From Rhizobium sp. 9140 (GTDB lineage: Bacteria; Pseudomonadota; Alphaproteobacteria; Rhizobiales; Rhizobiaceae): a DNA stretch of 64,000 nucleotides. Within the stretch, counting starts at the first letter, position 1. Every line of letters starts with the position of its first letter. The notes beneath the pieces are model-generated. The model ran no database searches and was not told the DNA's origin. It saw only the letters and a list, made by a program, of their open reading frames with translations. A program made the position numbers and the translations under genes. Of this stretch, positions 1 through 7,928 are shown one piece after another. Where the stretch lies: positions 124,001 to 188,000 of the forward strand of contig NZ_FJUR01000001.1 of NCBI RefSeq assembly GCF_900067135.1, written 5' to 3'.

Positions 1-4
1 GGCC

Positions 5-682
5 ATGGCGGGATACCTTCTCACCATGGCCTTTTTCATGTCCCGTACCCTGATTTCCGCACTGTCTCGCCTGGCGCCTCTGGTTGCGGCATGTCTTGTC
101 GTGTCGTGCCTTGTCCCTGTCCAGGCGGCGGATACCGCGCAGGCGCCAACGGCAGACAGGCCCACAGCGAAGCCTGCCGAGCCGGAAAAACTCCCGACGC
201 GGGCCGAGAAGCTCGACACCCTGTTTGCCGCGCTGAAGCGCGAGCGGGATGCCGAGAAGGCGCGCGGCATTGCCGAGCAGATCCGTCTGGAATGGCAGGA
301 TTCGGGAAGTGCGACCGTGAACCTGCTCATGCAGTGGGCGGCAAAGGCCGTGGCCGACAGCAAGCAGCCGAGTGCCCTCGACCTCTACGATCAGGTCATC
401 GCGCTGGCGCCCGACTATGTCGAGGGCTGGAACCAGCGGGCGACGTTGCATTACCAGATGAGCAACTACCGGAAATCCATGTCCGACATCAACCGCGTGC
501 TGGCGCTGGAGCCGCGGCACTTCGGTGCGCTTGCGGGAATGGCAGCAATCCTCGCCGCCTCCGGCAAGGACGAACTGGCCCTGCGCGCCTGGGAACAGTT
601 CCTCGCCGTCTACCCCGCCGAGCGCAAGGCGCAGGAGCAGGTGGGGGAACTGGAAGAGAAGCTGGCGGGCAACCGTACCTAA
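5..682 (+). CDS. TPR-repeat exported protein
   Basis: A tetratricopeptide protein of up to 225 residues. A hydrophobic N-terminal segment (about residues 17-42) is followed by AAD, which fits signal peptidase I cleavage after VQA. The string LVVSC could also serve as a lipobox. Residues 45-75 are a Pro/Lys-rich linker. From about residue 100 two to three TPR-like helical pairs follow (motifs such as ALDLYDQVIALAPDYVEGW and SMSDINRVLALEP). TPRs act as protein-interaction scaffolds, probably in the periplasm here; no specific partner is visible. Starts at 5, 26 and 38 are all possible. The start at 38 (MSRTLISAL) gives the most standard signal peptide, and the window edge hides upstream sequence. 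Confidence 0.75.
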   Translation: MAGYLLTMAFFMSRTLISALSRLAPLVAACLVVSCLVPVQAADTAQAPTADRPTAKPAEPEKLPTRAEKLDTLFAALKRERDAEKARGIAEQIRLEWQDSGSATVNLLMQWAAKAVADSKQPSALDLYDQVIALAPDYVEGWNQRATLHYQMSNYRKSMSDINRVLALEPRHFGALAGMAAILAASGKDELALRAWEQFLAVYPAERKAQEQVGELEEKLAGNRT

Positions 683-844
683 GAGGGTCTTGCTCTACCT
701 TCCGACAATGCGCCGATCCGCGCTCCGGTGAACCGTTCCCCGGAGCGCTCCGTATGACATCGACAATCCGATTCAGACCGCAAGCCCTACCCTCGGTTTA
801 GCGCATCGGCTCCAGTATCGCTAACGGTGTGACGACGATAGACC

Positions 845-1879
845 ATGCCTCCCTTCCCGACCCGCAGGATCATCATGCTCTCGACGCTCACCGCCTTCCT
901 CATCCTGATGGCCGTGGGGATCGGTGCCGGAACCTATCAGGCATCGGCCTTCGAGCGGACCAGCGGCCATGAGGGCGACCTCACAGATGTCGGCGGCTAT
1001 AGCATGAACAGCGTTCACGTGCCCCGCCCGCCCGGCGCAGACCTGCCGCCCATCGTCTTCATCCACGGCGCCAGCGCCAACCTCAACGACCCGATGGCAG
1101 CCTTTCGTGCGAAGCTGGAAGGCCGAGCCGAGATGCTGTTCCTCGATCGCCCCGGCTTCGGCTATTCCGAGCGCGGCGGGCCGCGCAACGCCTATCCGGA
1201 CGGACAGGCGGATGCGGTGGCCGCCCTCATGAAGAAGCGCGGGATCCGCAAAGCGATCATCGTCGCCCATTCCTTCGGCGGCGCGATTGCCGCGACCTTT
1301 GCCCTGAACCACAGGGACATGGTGGCCGGCCTCGTCTTCCTCTCCCCCGCCACCCATCCCTGGCCGGGCGGCGTCGAGTGGTACTATGACGTCGCCAAGA
1401 CGCCTCTGCTCGGCGATCTCTTCGCGACCCTCGTCGCACCCACCGTCGGCCGCCTGCTGGTGGACAAGGCCACCCGCAGCGTCTTTGCGCCCAACCACCG
1501 GCCGGACGATTACATCGCCCAGAGCAAGACCTATCTGGCGCTTCGCCCCGCGACCTTCCGCAACAATGCCGTCGATATCGCCAATCTGCTCGCCTATGTC
1601 ACGAAGGTCGCGCCGCGCTATGGCGAAATCACAGCGCCCACGGTTATCATCACCGGAGACCGGGACAAGGTCGTCCTGCCGGACATTCACTCCCGCCAAC
1701 TGCATGAGGCGATCGCGGGTTCACGGCTGGTCACCATCCAAAATCTCGGCCACAAGCCCGACTATATCGTTACCGACGTCGCCATCGCCGCCATCGAGAC
1801 CGTTGCCGGTGAAACGCCCGATCTCGATGGCATCGCCCGCGCAGCGGAAAAGCGCATCGCCGGCGACAACGAGGACTGA
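845..1879 (+). CDS. Alpha/beta hydrolase, membrane-anchored
   Basis: An alpha/beta-hydrolase-fold protein of 344 residues. Residues 8-30 are a hydrophobic anchor or uncleaved signal. The oxyanion HG motif is at about 74-75, the nucleophile elbow AHSFGGA puts Ser at 143, an acid residue lies in TGDRDKVV (about 272-274), and the catalytic His is at about 303 in NLGHKPD. The catalytic set is complete, so an active esterase or lipase-type enzyme is likely, but the substrate cannot be read. A start at 875 (MLSTLT) has a better-spaced AGGA; the start at 845 keeps two arginines before the hydrophobic stretch. The gene is convergent with pyk and shares its terminator. Confidence 0.82.
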   Translation: MPPFPTRRIIMLSTLTAFLILMAVGIGAGTYQASAFERTSGHEGDLTDVGGYSMNSVHVPRPPGADLPPIVFIHGASANLNDPMAAFRAKLEGRAEMLFLDRPGFGYSERGGPRNAYPDGQADAVAALMKKRGIRKAIIVAHSFGGAIAATFALNHRDMVAGLVFLSPATHPWPGGVEWYYDVAKTPLLGDLFATLVAPTVGRLLVDKATRSVFAPNHRPDDYIAQSKTYLALRPATFRNNAVDIANLLAYVTKVAPRYGEITAPTVIITGDRDKVVLPDIHSRQLHEAIAGSRLVTIQNLGHKPDYIVTDVAIAAIETVAGETPDLDGIARAAEKRIAGDNED

Positions 1880-1926
1880 ACGACAAAACGCCGCGTCCCC
1901 ATGCGGGAACGCGGCGTTTTGTCGTT
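1879..1926. terminator. Bidirectional intrinsic terminator (hydrolase/pyk)
   Basis: A perfect 18-bp inverted repeat: 1879-1896 pairs with 1909-1926 around a 12-base loop. Each arm carries an AAAA/TTTT stretch, so it can act on both strands. It begins at the last base of the hydrolase stop codon and lies 16 bp from the pyk stop. Confidence 0.85.
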
Positions 1927-1941
1927 CGGTATTTCGAAGGC

Positions 1942-3381
1942 TCAGACGCCGCCGGCGCCGTCTTCGCTGATATAGGCGATGCGCAGCATGTTCGTGGCGC
2001 CGGGCGTGCCGAGCGGAACACCTGCCGAGATGATGATGCGGTCGCCCGGATCGGCAAGGCCTTCCGAGGCGACAATGCGGCAGGCGCGATTGACCATGTC
2101 GTCAAGGTCGGTCGCATCGCTGGTGACGACGCAGTGCATGCCCCAGACCACCGAGAGCCGGCGCGCCGTCTGGATGACAGGCGAGAGGGCGAGGATTGGC
2201 ACCTGCGGACGCTCGCGCGCCGTGCGCAGGCCGGTATTGCCCGAAGACGTGTAGCAGACGATGGCCGACAGCTTCAGCGTTTCGGCGATCTGGTGCGCGG
2301 CAAGCGAGATGGCGTCCGCACCCGTCGCTTCCGGCGGCGTGCGCTGGGCGTAGATGATGCCGGAATAATGCGGGTCGGTTTCGACCTTGCTGGCGATTGA
2401 CGACATGGTCGCAACGGCCTCGACCGGGTAATCACCGGAGGCGGACTCGGCCGACAGCATGACGGCATCCGCACCTTCGAACACGGCGGTGGCGACGTCG
2501 GAGACTTCGGCGCGAGTCGGGACCGGTGCCGAGATCATCGATTCCAGCATCTGCGTGGCGACAACGACCGGCTTGCCGGCGCGGCGGCATGCGCGGATGA
2601 GCTGCTTCTGCAGGCCGGGCACGGCCTCGAGCGGCATTTCGACACCGAGGTCGCCGCGGGCAACCATCAGCGCATCCGAAAGCTCGATGATTTCGTCGAT
2701 CCGTTCGATCGCCTGCGGCTTCTCGATCTTCGACATCAGGCCAACGCGGCCACCAGAGATCTTGCGAACTTCGATCAGGTCTTCGGGACGCTGGACGAAG
2801 GAGAGCGCCACCCAGTCGACTTCATTCGTGGCAAGCACGGCATCGAGGTCGGCGCGGTCCTTGTCTGTGAGGACGCCGACGCCAAGCAGCGTATCAGGCA
2901 GGCTCACGCCCTTGCGGTCGGAGATCTTGGTGCCGGACACGACGGTACAGACGATGCTCTTGCCGTCGGCGCTTTCGGCGCGCAGATGCAGCTTGCCGTC
3001 ATCGATTAGCAACCGGTCGCCGGCCTTGACCGCTTCGAGAATTTCGGGATGCGGCAGGAAGACGCGGGTCTTGTCGCCGAGCGTCTCGTTGTCGTCGAGC
3101 GTGAAGGTCTGGCCGGGAACGAGGTCGACCTTGCTGTCGACGAACTTGCCGACGCGAAGCTTGGGACCCTGAAGGTCGGCGAGAATGCCGATGGGGCGGC
3201 CGCAACGAGCCTCGACGGAGCGGATACGCTCGATGAGCGTACGCATCATGTCGTGGCTGGCATGGCTCATATTGATGCGGAAGAGATCCGCACCGGCCTC
3301 GTGCAGCTTCTGGATCATCGCCTCTTCGTTCGACGCCGGTCCCAGCGTCGCAAGGATTTTGGCTTTTCTATTCCGTCTCAT
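1942..3381 (-). CDS. pyk: Pyruvate kinase
   Basis: Converts phosphoenolpyruvate and ADP to pyruvate and ATP, the last step of glycolysis, in the cytoplasm. The 479-residue length is normal for the family. The N-terminus (RRNRKAKILATLGPAS), the substrate-site RINMSHASHD, the active-site Lys in LMSKIEKPQAIERID (about residue 218) and the metal-binding VARGDLGVEMP follow in the right order, with the A/B/C domain layout intact. The ATG at 3381 shares one base with the stop of the upstream DUF1036 gene (TGATG), which implies translational coupling. A TTG three bases upstream is also possible. Confidence 0.97.
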   Translation of the reverse strand: MRRNRKAKILATLGPASNEEAMIQKLHEAGADLFRINMSHASHDMMRTLIERIRSVEARCGRPIGILADLQGPKLRVGKFVDSKVDLVPGQTFTLDDNETLGDKTRVFLPHPEILEAVKAGDRLLIDDGKLHLRAESADGKSIVCTVVSGTKISDRKGVSLPDTLLGVGVLTDKDRADLDAVLATNEVDWVALSFVQRPEDLIEVRKISGGRVGLMSKIEKPQAIERIDEIIELSDALMVARGDLGVEMPLEAVPGLQKQLIRACRRAGKPVVVATQMLESMISAPVPTRAEVSDVATAVFEGADAVMLSAESASGDYPVEAVATMSSIASKVETDPHYSGIIYAQRTPPEATGADAISLAAHQIAETLKLSAIVCYTSSGNTGLRTARERPQVPILALSPVIQTARRLSVVWGMHCVVTSDATDLDDMVNRACRIVASEGLADPGDRIIISAGVPLGTPGATNMLRIAYISEDGAGGV

Positions 3382-3824
3382 CAATTCTGGCCTTCTTGAG
3401 TCGCGGGCGTATCGGAAAGCTGAACCATCCAGCTGCCTTGGCGTCCCGTGTCGTATTCCTTGAAGCCCATGCGCTGGAAACCGCGCGCAAAACAGTCCTG
3501 CACGCCGACGATCTTGAACTCGTTTTCAGCGGCGCACATGTTGACGTTGCCTGTCCACCGGCCACCACGCGCCGCATCCTCGGCGTAGAGATAGTAGTAG
3601 CGGGATTGCAGTTCGCCCTCGATCAGCGTCGCACAGGTGGTGGCAGGTACCTGCCACCAACCTTCGGTGATCCAGCCTTCCTTGGCGCGGTAGCCGATGG
3701 CCACCCCGACGAGGTTCTGCGTACCGTTGCAGACGCGAAATTCGGCGCGCGCCTCCGTTGCCACGAGGGGGGAGGCGAGCGCGAGCGCGAAGACAGTCAA
3801 TCCACCGAGAGACAAGCGACGCAT
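3381..3824 (-). CDS. DUF1036 exported protein
   Basis: A small secreted protein of the DUF1036 family. With the start at 3824 (MRRLSLGGLTVFALALASPL) it has a standard signal peptide ending near ARA, followed by a domain rich in Trp, Tyr and Cys (EFRVCNGT, ITEGWWQVPATTC, YYYLYAEDA, NVNMCAAENEF, QDCFARGF). The paired cysteines suggest disulfides in the periplasm. The reading frame stays open to 3965, but the extra N-terminus has no signal character. It is the first gene of a two-gene unit with pyk; the function is unknown. DUF1036 next to pyk is, from memory, a common rhizobial arrangement. Confidence 0.85.
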   Translation of the reverse strand: MRRLSLGGLTVFALALASPLVATEARAEFRVCNGTQNLVGVAIGYRAKEGWITEGWWQVPATTCATLIEGELQSRYYYLYAEDAARGGRWTGNVNMCAAENEFKIVGVQDCFARGFQRMGFKEYDTGRQGSWMVQLSDTPATQEGQN

Positions 3825-4049
3825 GTTCGACGGGGAGAGAAGATGTCGAGACACGGTTTCCAATGGTGCTCCATTGCATTTTGTCGAGGCACTTTCTTGC
3901 GACGGTGCGGGGCGAAAGTCAACGGAAGTGTAAGGTCTCATTTCCGGCTTTTTCCGGGCGGACACCGCGTAGTCCCTAAGCGCCTGCCTTGCGATCGCCT
4001 TTTCGGCATGTCATCAAAATTGTAAAGGCATGCAAGGAGGTTGAACCCC

Positions 4050-4844
4050 ATGGCCGACGAGGCGCCGTTCGAGATTATCAGAGGCGAGATGAGCCGCGGG
4101 CTCGTGCTGCTCGGCGACCACGCGACCAACCGGCTGCCATCCCGCTACGGCACGCTCGGCTTGGCCGAAAGCGCCTTTGCCCGGCACATCGCCTACGACA
4201 TCGGCGTGGAGCCTCTGATCCGGGGATTGGCCGCGCGTCTCGACGTGCCCGCCGTGATGAGCCGCTATTCCCGCCTGCTGATCGACCCGAACCGCGGCGA
4301 GGACGATCCGACCCTGATCATGAAGATTTCCGACGGCGCGATCATCGCCGGCAATCATCCTTTATCGCCGGAAGAAGCCGAGGCGCGCCTTCAGGGCTTC
4401 CATCGCCCCTATCACCGGGCCGTTGCCGACACCATCGCCGAGGTTGCAGAGGCGAGCGGCAGCACGCCGCTCATCCTGTCGCTCCACTCCTTCACCCCGG
4501 CCTGGAAGGGCGAACCCCGCCCATGGCATGTCACCGTGCTCTGGGACACAGACGCGCGCGCCGTGCTGCCGCTTCTGGCAGCGCTGCGCGAACCCGGCGA
4601 TGTCGTGGTCGGCGACAACGAGCCCTATGACGGCGCCCTGCGCGGTGACACGCTTTACCGCCACTGCATGGAAACCGGCATGCCGCATGCGCTGATCGAG
4701 GTGCGCCAGGACGAGATCGGCACGCCGGAGGGCGTCGCCGCCTGGATCGACCGTCTGGCGCCGATCTTCGAGCGGCTGAACGCCCGCGCCGACCTGCACC
4801 GCACGGAGCGGCACCCCTCCCGCACGGGACCCTACGCCGCGTAA
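4050..4844 (+). CDS. N-formylglutamate amidohydrolase family protein
   Basis: A 264-residue member of the N-formylglutamate amidohydrolase family (zinc-dependent hydrolysis of N-formylglutamate to formate and glutamate, as in histidine breakdown, or a related acyl-amino acid). Visible motifs are LLGDHATNRLP near the N-terminus, the RYSRLLIDPNRGEDD stretch, ILSLHSFTP and ALIEVRQDEI, which carry the expected acidic and His residues. The start at 4050 is set by AAGGAGG at 4034-4040; a TTG at 4041 is in frame but too close. No other hut genes are nearby, so a role in histidine degradation is not assured. DUF1244 follows 52 bp downstream. Confidence 0.87.
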   Translation: MADEAPFEIIRGEMSRGLVLLGDHATNRLPSRYGTLGLAESAFARHIAYDIGVEPLIRGLAARLDVPAVMSRYSRLLIDPNRGEDDPTLIMKISDGAIIAGNHPLSPEEAEARLQGFHRPYHRAVADTIAEVAEASGSTPLILSLHSFTPAWKGEPRPWHVTVLWDTDARAVLPLLAALREPGDVVVGDNEPYDGALRGDTLYRHCMETGMPHALIEVRQDEIGTPEGVAAWIDRLAPIFERLNARADLHRTERHPSRTGPYAA

Positions 4845-4896
4845 CACTTTGCCTTGGGAGCGCCCTGTTCGCTCCGCCGACCGAAAGGATATGCCC

Positions 4897-5220
4897 ATGC
4901 CCGACACAAGCCCGATGCCCGCACTCTCACCGGAACAGCGCACCGAATTCGAGGCTGCCGCCTTCCGCCGCCTGCTGGCGCATCTCGGCGAGCGGAGCGA
5001 CGTGCAGAACATCGACCTCATGAACCTTGCCGGCTTCTGCCGGAACTGCCTGTCCAACTGGTATCGCGATGCGGCCGAGGCGAGCGGGCAGCCGTTGACC
5101 AAGGAGCAATCCCGCGAGATCGTCTACGGCATGCCCTATGACGAATGGCGCGAGAAGCACCAGCGCGAGGCGAATACCGACACGCAGCCGGCCTTCGAGA
5201 TCAACCGCCCGAAGGCGTGA
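4897..5220 (+). CDS. DUF1244 family protein
   Basis: A protein of 107 residues of the DUF1244 family, conserved in alphaproteobacteria. The core reads FRRLLAHLGERSDVQNIDLMNLAGFCRNC, then SNWYRDAAE and YGMPYDEWREKHQ. The CRNC pair could bind metal or form a disulfide, but no activity is established. The start at 4897 is preferred because GAAAGGA at 4883-4889 is well spaced for it; ATG at 4891 is too close. It probably shares transcription with the upstream amidohydrolase and precedes gapR. Confidence 0.85.
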   Translation: MPDTSPMPALSPEQRTEFEAAAFRRLLAHLGERSDVQNIDLMNLAGFCRNCLSNWYRDAAEASGQPLTKEQSREIVYGMPYDEWREKHQREANTDTQPAFEINRPKA

Positions 5221-5339
5221 GCACGGTGCAGGCGGCAGCGGCGCGCGGCAATCTTTGCGCAAAGTGACTTGACCTCGACGCCGCTTCACGGCAGGTGACG
5301 GCCCAGCCGGGCATGAGGCCCGAAAGCCTCCGAAATTCC

Positions 5340-5419
5340 CGCATCCCGTCTTTGCCCTCCCCGGCGGGACGACGAGGCGTATGCTCTATCAAACAGCCTG
5401 AACGAAAAGGACAACAGGA
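5340..5419 (+). promoter_or_regulatory. Putative native gapR promoter/leader
   Basis: This is the spacer before the host gapR start, left intact by the insertion. A TATGCTCTAT-like -10 region lies near 5380-5390, with a TTTGCC-like element upstream, and a purine-rich AAAAGGACAACAGGA leads into the ATG at 5420. The assignment rests on position and loose motif match only. Confidence 0.35.
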
Positions 5420-5557
5420 ATGGACGAGAGAACAATCCCGGAAACGGGCGTGGAAAACGTCGCCGCTGCCGAGCTTCGCCAGTTCATCGAGCGTATCGAG
5501 CGCCTGGAAGAAGAAAAGGCTGCAATCGCGAGTGATTTGCACACATCGTCCAATTAG
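5420..5557 (+). pseudogene. gapR: 5' remnant of host gapR (DUF2312), cut by the element
   Basis: The ATG at 5420 opens a frame that matches the GapR/DUF2312 N-terminus ([20 protein letters not shown]) for 37 codons, up to about base 5530. The frame then leaves the family (SDLHTSSN) and stops at 5557. The missing 51 codons are found at 11401-11556, so the gene was split by insertion rather than by point mutation. GapR is a small nucleoid-associated protein that binds overtwisted AT-rich DNA; it is essential in Caulobacter. The stub lacks most of the coiled-coil and DNA-binding part and should be inactive. Confidence 0.93.
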
Positions 5558-5648
5558 ACCGAGCCACTAAAGCATTCAATATCAGCTACTTATCGGGACA
5601 TTATATCTAGTAGCCTACTGAGGCTCAAGAATTTTTGGGAGTTTGACG

Positions 5649-5903
5649 ATGGACGAGAGCAATACGGTGGAAAATGTAGCGGCGGCTGAGCTGCGTCAGT
5701 TCATCGAACGGATTGAACGGCTGGAAGAAGAGAAGCAGTCGATCGCCGACGATGTGAAAGACGTTTTCGGCGAGGCCAAAGGGCGTGGCTACGATGTGAA
5801 GGCGATCCGTACGATCATTCGCCTGCGCAAGAAGGACGCGAACGAGCGCATCGAGGAGGAAACGATCCTCCAGACCTACATGGCCGCCCTGGGCATGGAG
5901 TAG
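5649..5903 (+). CDS. gapR: GapR / DUF2312 nucleoid-associated protein (element-borne copy)
   Basis: A complete GapR-family protein of 84 residues ([15 protein letters not shown] to YMAALGME). A GGGAG ribosome site at about 5637-5641 supports the ATG at 5649. Against the broken host gene, the C-terminal 51 residues differ at only three positions, while by hand count about 22 of 156 bases differ, so this is a homologous allele and not a recent duplicate. The protein should act as the nucleoid protein that tracks positively supercoiled DNA. It starts 91 bp after the stop of the truncated host reading frame on the same strand, so the host gapR promoter can transcribe it. It is the only intact gapR in the window. 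Confidence 0.95.
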   Translation: MDESNTVENVAAAELRQFIERIERLEEEKQSIADDVKDVFGEAKGRGYDVKAIRTIIRLRKKDANERIEEETILQTYMAALGME

Positions 5904-5913
5904 AGAATGACGA

Positions 5914-5949
5914 GACCGCGTGCTGCCACGAGACGGGCAGCACGCGGTC
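5914..5949. terminator. Hairpin between element gapR and tnpC-like gene
   Basis: A perfect 14-bp stem: 5914-5927 pairs with 5936-5949 around an 8-base loop. It lies 10 bp after the gapR stop and 15 bp from the stop of the convergent gene. There is no strong T-run, so termination may be weak or Rho-assisted. Confidence 0.6.
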
Positions 5950-5964
5950 AATACCAGCAATATA

Positions 5965-6441
5965 TTAGTTCGCTCTCAGAATGCGTAATTCCGCGAGTAG
6001 ATCGAGACAGTCGCGATCCATTCGATCCAGCTGCACCTTTAGCCTTTTGACCTCATCGTCCTTGGATCGCCTCTTGGGTTTTTGATTTGGGTTTCTGGAC
6101 CGTCCTTTCAGATTACGCCGAACGCCGAGAATTTCTGGATAAATGTAGTCCAAAATATCGTTCAGTTGTGAGAATAGCTCTCTGTGCGTTGTCCGCATCG
6201 CCGTGTTCCCGACCTTAATCCTTCGCCGAAATCCATCGACGGTAAAGGAAACACCACGCTCCACAGCCTGCTGGTATTCTGAAAACGTTGTGACAGCTCG
6301 CAGTTCATCGAGGCCTCGCTGAAACCGTTGCTCGGCGTTCAACTCTACCGAGGCCTCTGTACCCTCCGAAAGAACCGCGGCTTCTTCACCGGTAGCCTTT
6401 CGGGTTTTCGGTGGCAGCTTTATCAATTTCAGGGTACGCAT
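5965..6441 (-). CDS. TnpC-like small accessory protein of a tyrosine-recombinase element
   Basis: A basic protein of 158 residues. Residues 40-115 are helical with an HTH-like stretch (FTVDGFRRRIKVGNTAMRT). An Arg/Lys/Asn-rich linker follows, and the C-terminus (about 128-158) is a coiled coil with heptad-like leucines (VKRLKVQLDRMDRDCLDLL). In Tn554-type elements two tyrosine recombinases, TnpA and TnpB, are followed by a short coiled-coil TnpC that affects efficiency and orientation. The position, size and shape fit that role. Its ATG overlaps the stop of the upstream recombinase remnant (TAATG). The family assignment is inference from architecture and context, not clear sequence identity. 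Confidence 0.6.
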   Translation of the reverse strand: MRTLKLIKLPPKTRKATGEEAAVLSEGTEASVELNAEQRFQRGLDELRAVTTFSEYQQAVERGVSFTVDGFRRRIKVGNTAMRTTHRELFSQLNDILDYIYPEILGVRRNLKGRSRNPNQKPKRRSKDDEVKRLKVQLDRMDRDCLDLLAELRILRAN

Positions 6442-7037
6442 TACAACGTCTCCATCCTTTCAGATTGGCGAGCTATCCGAACACCCTCCCTCGCAGCTTC
6501 CACGAGGCGATCGGGTGCGGCAGGATTATCGATTATTTGCTGGTGACGTTCCCCAGCGTGCTCCCAAAAACCCTCGAACTCAGGCGTACGGAGGAATTGT
6601 TTGCAACCGCTGCCGCAAATGCATGGTCTCTTCTTATTATCTGGCCGTGAAATGCCGACCTTTCTCTGCGCTTTCTCCAAGCATTGAGCATACCTGCCGC
6701 TGGTCTTGGACCATGCACAATACCCCCAAGGCATAGGATATAACATTGTGTCATTTCGCTCTGTGCGCTGAATGGTCCAATCAAGAAGCTGCTCCGGAGG
6801 CATGACCCTTATCCGCAGGCGATTTTGAAAACGCATAAGCTCGTTCGCAATGGGTCCTGACGCACGAAGATCGCCCGTGATCAGTTTTCCCATAACCTTC
6901 ACCGCCAGCTCCTTCTGCTGGCGCGAGAGAGCGTCACCCTGAATCGTCGTTCCCGCATATCGCAGTGTCGCACCGACGGTTGCATGATCCAATGCCTGCG
7001 AAAGGGCTTGGAAACGTCCTCCAAATTCGTAGTAGTT
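6441..7037 (-). pseudogene. Tyrosine recombinase, C-terminal remnant (TnpB-like)
   Basis: This is the C-terminal part of a tyrosine recombinase. The segment LDHATVGATLRYAG carries the box-II His and the catalytic Tyr, and is the typical LGHxxxxTTxxYxx signature. A C-terminal extension of about 170 residues follows, with a Cys cluster (CICGSGC) that could bind metal. The N-terminal part, which should hold the two catalytic arginines and the core-binding domain, is absent. At 7037/7038 the sequence passes straight into the end of the IS21 element, and nothing resembling the missing part is found on the other side of the IS. The frame remains open into the IS up to 7103, but that start is an accident. 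The gene is inactive. Confidence 0.82.
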
Positions 7038-7087
7038 TGTCAACGGCGGAGTAAAATCCTGCCACGCGGCGGCGCAAAAGTCGGCCA
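7038..7087. repeat. IS21 left-end terminal repeats
   Basis: Two related transposase-binding blocks: 7043-7065 (CGGCGGAGTAAAA, then CCAC) and 7067-7087 (GCGGCGCAAAAGTCGGCCAC). The first base pair of the IS is TG at 7038. Confidence 0.75.
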
Positions 7088-7169
7088 CTTGTGGCGCGCG
7101 CATGAGACCGCCGGGAGGGCTTAGGCCCGAGCGGGGGTCTCATGCGCGCGTTGCGATTTTCGAAGGGCG

Positions 7170-7928
7170 TCAGCCGGCCTTTCGGGCGCGGCTTTGGGCG
7201 AGACGATAGCTGTCGCCGTTCATCTCGAGGATGCTGACGTGATGGGTGATGCGGTCGAGCAAAGCGCCGGTCAGGCGCTCGGACCCCAAGGTTTCCGTCC
7301 ATTCGTCAAAAGGAAGGTTGCTGGTGATCAGGGTCGCGCCTCGCTCGTATCGTTGCGAGATCAGCTCGAACAGCAATTCCGCGCCGGTCTTTGACAGCGG
7401 CACGAAGCCCAGTTCATCGATGATCAACAGCTGGTAGGCGGCCATCTGCTTCTGGAACCGGATGAGACGCCGCTCGTCGCGCGCCTCCATCATCTCGCTG
7501 ACCAGTGCGGCCGCTGTCGTGAACCCAACGGACAGGCCCTTCTGGCAGGCGGCCAGGCCGAGGCCGAGCGCCACATGGGTCTTGCCCGTGCCGCTGGGGC
7601 CGAGAGCGATAACGTTCTCCCTGCGCTCGATCCATTCGCAGCGCGCCAGTTCCAGCACCTGCATCCTGTTCAGCTTTGGGATGGCGGCGAAGTCGAAACT
7701 GTCGAGGCTTTTGACGACCGGGAACCTGGCCGCCTTGATGCGACGCTCGACCTTGCGACGGTCCCGTTCGATCATCTCCCGCTCGGCAAGCCGGGTGAGG
7801 TATCCGACATGATCGACGCCTTCGGTGGCGCACAGCCGGGCCAGCTTCTGGTACTCGCGCTGGAAACTCGGCAGCTTCAGGGTTTTGAGATAATGGGTGA
7901 GAAGGATCTCGGGTGCTTGGGTGTTCAT
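7170..7928 (-). CDS. istB: IS21 helper ATPase IstB
   Basis: A DnaC/DnaA-like AAA+ ATPase of 252 residues that helps IstA select target DNA. The Walker A motif GPSGTGKTH is at about 110-118, Walker B is LLIIDELGF, and the end RITHHVSILEMNGDSYRL is typical of IstB. The ATG at 7928 overlaps the istA stop (ATGA). The reading frame stays open upstream to 8057, but that part lies inside istA. Length and motifs are intact, so the protein should be functional. Confidence 0.95.
   Translation of the reverse strand: MNTQAPEILLTHYLKTLKLPSFQREYQKLARLCATEGVDHVGYLTRLAEREMIERDRRKVERRIKAARFPVVKSLDSFDFAAIPKLNRMQVLELARCEWIERRENVIALGPSGTGKTHVALGLGLAACQKGLSVGFTTAAALVSEMMEARDERRLIRFQKQMAAYQLLIIDELGFVPLSKTGAELLFELISQRYERGATLITSNLPFDEWTETLGSERLTGALLDRITHHVSILEMNGDSYRLAQSRARKAG

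Noticed and set aside
5531..5903. Idea that the insertion rebuilds gapR by supplying a missing end
   Set aside because: The host 5' part runs into non-GapR codons and a stop; the intact gene has its own separate start 91 bp later.
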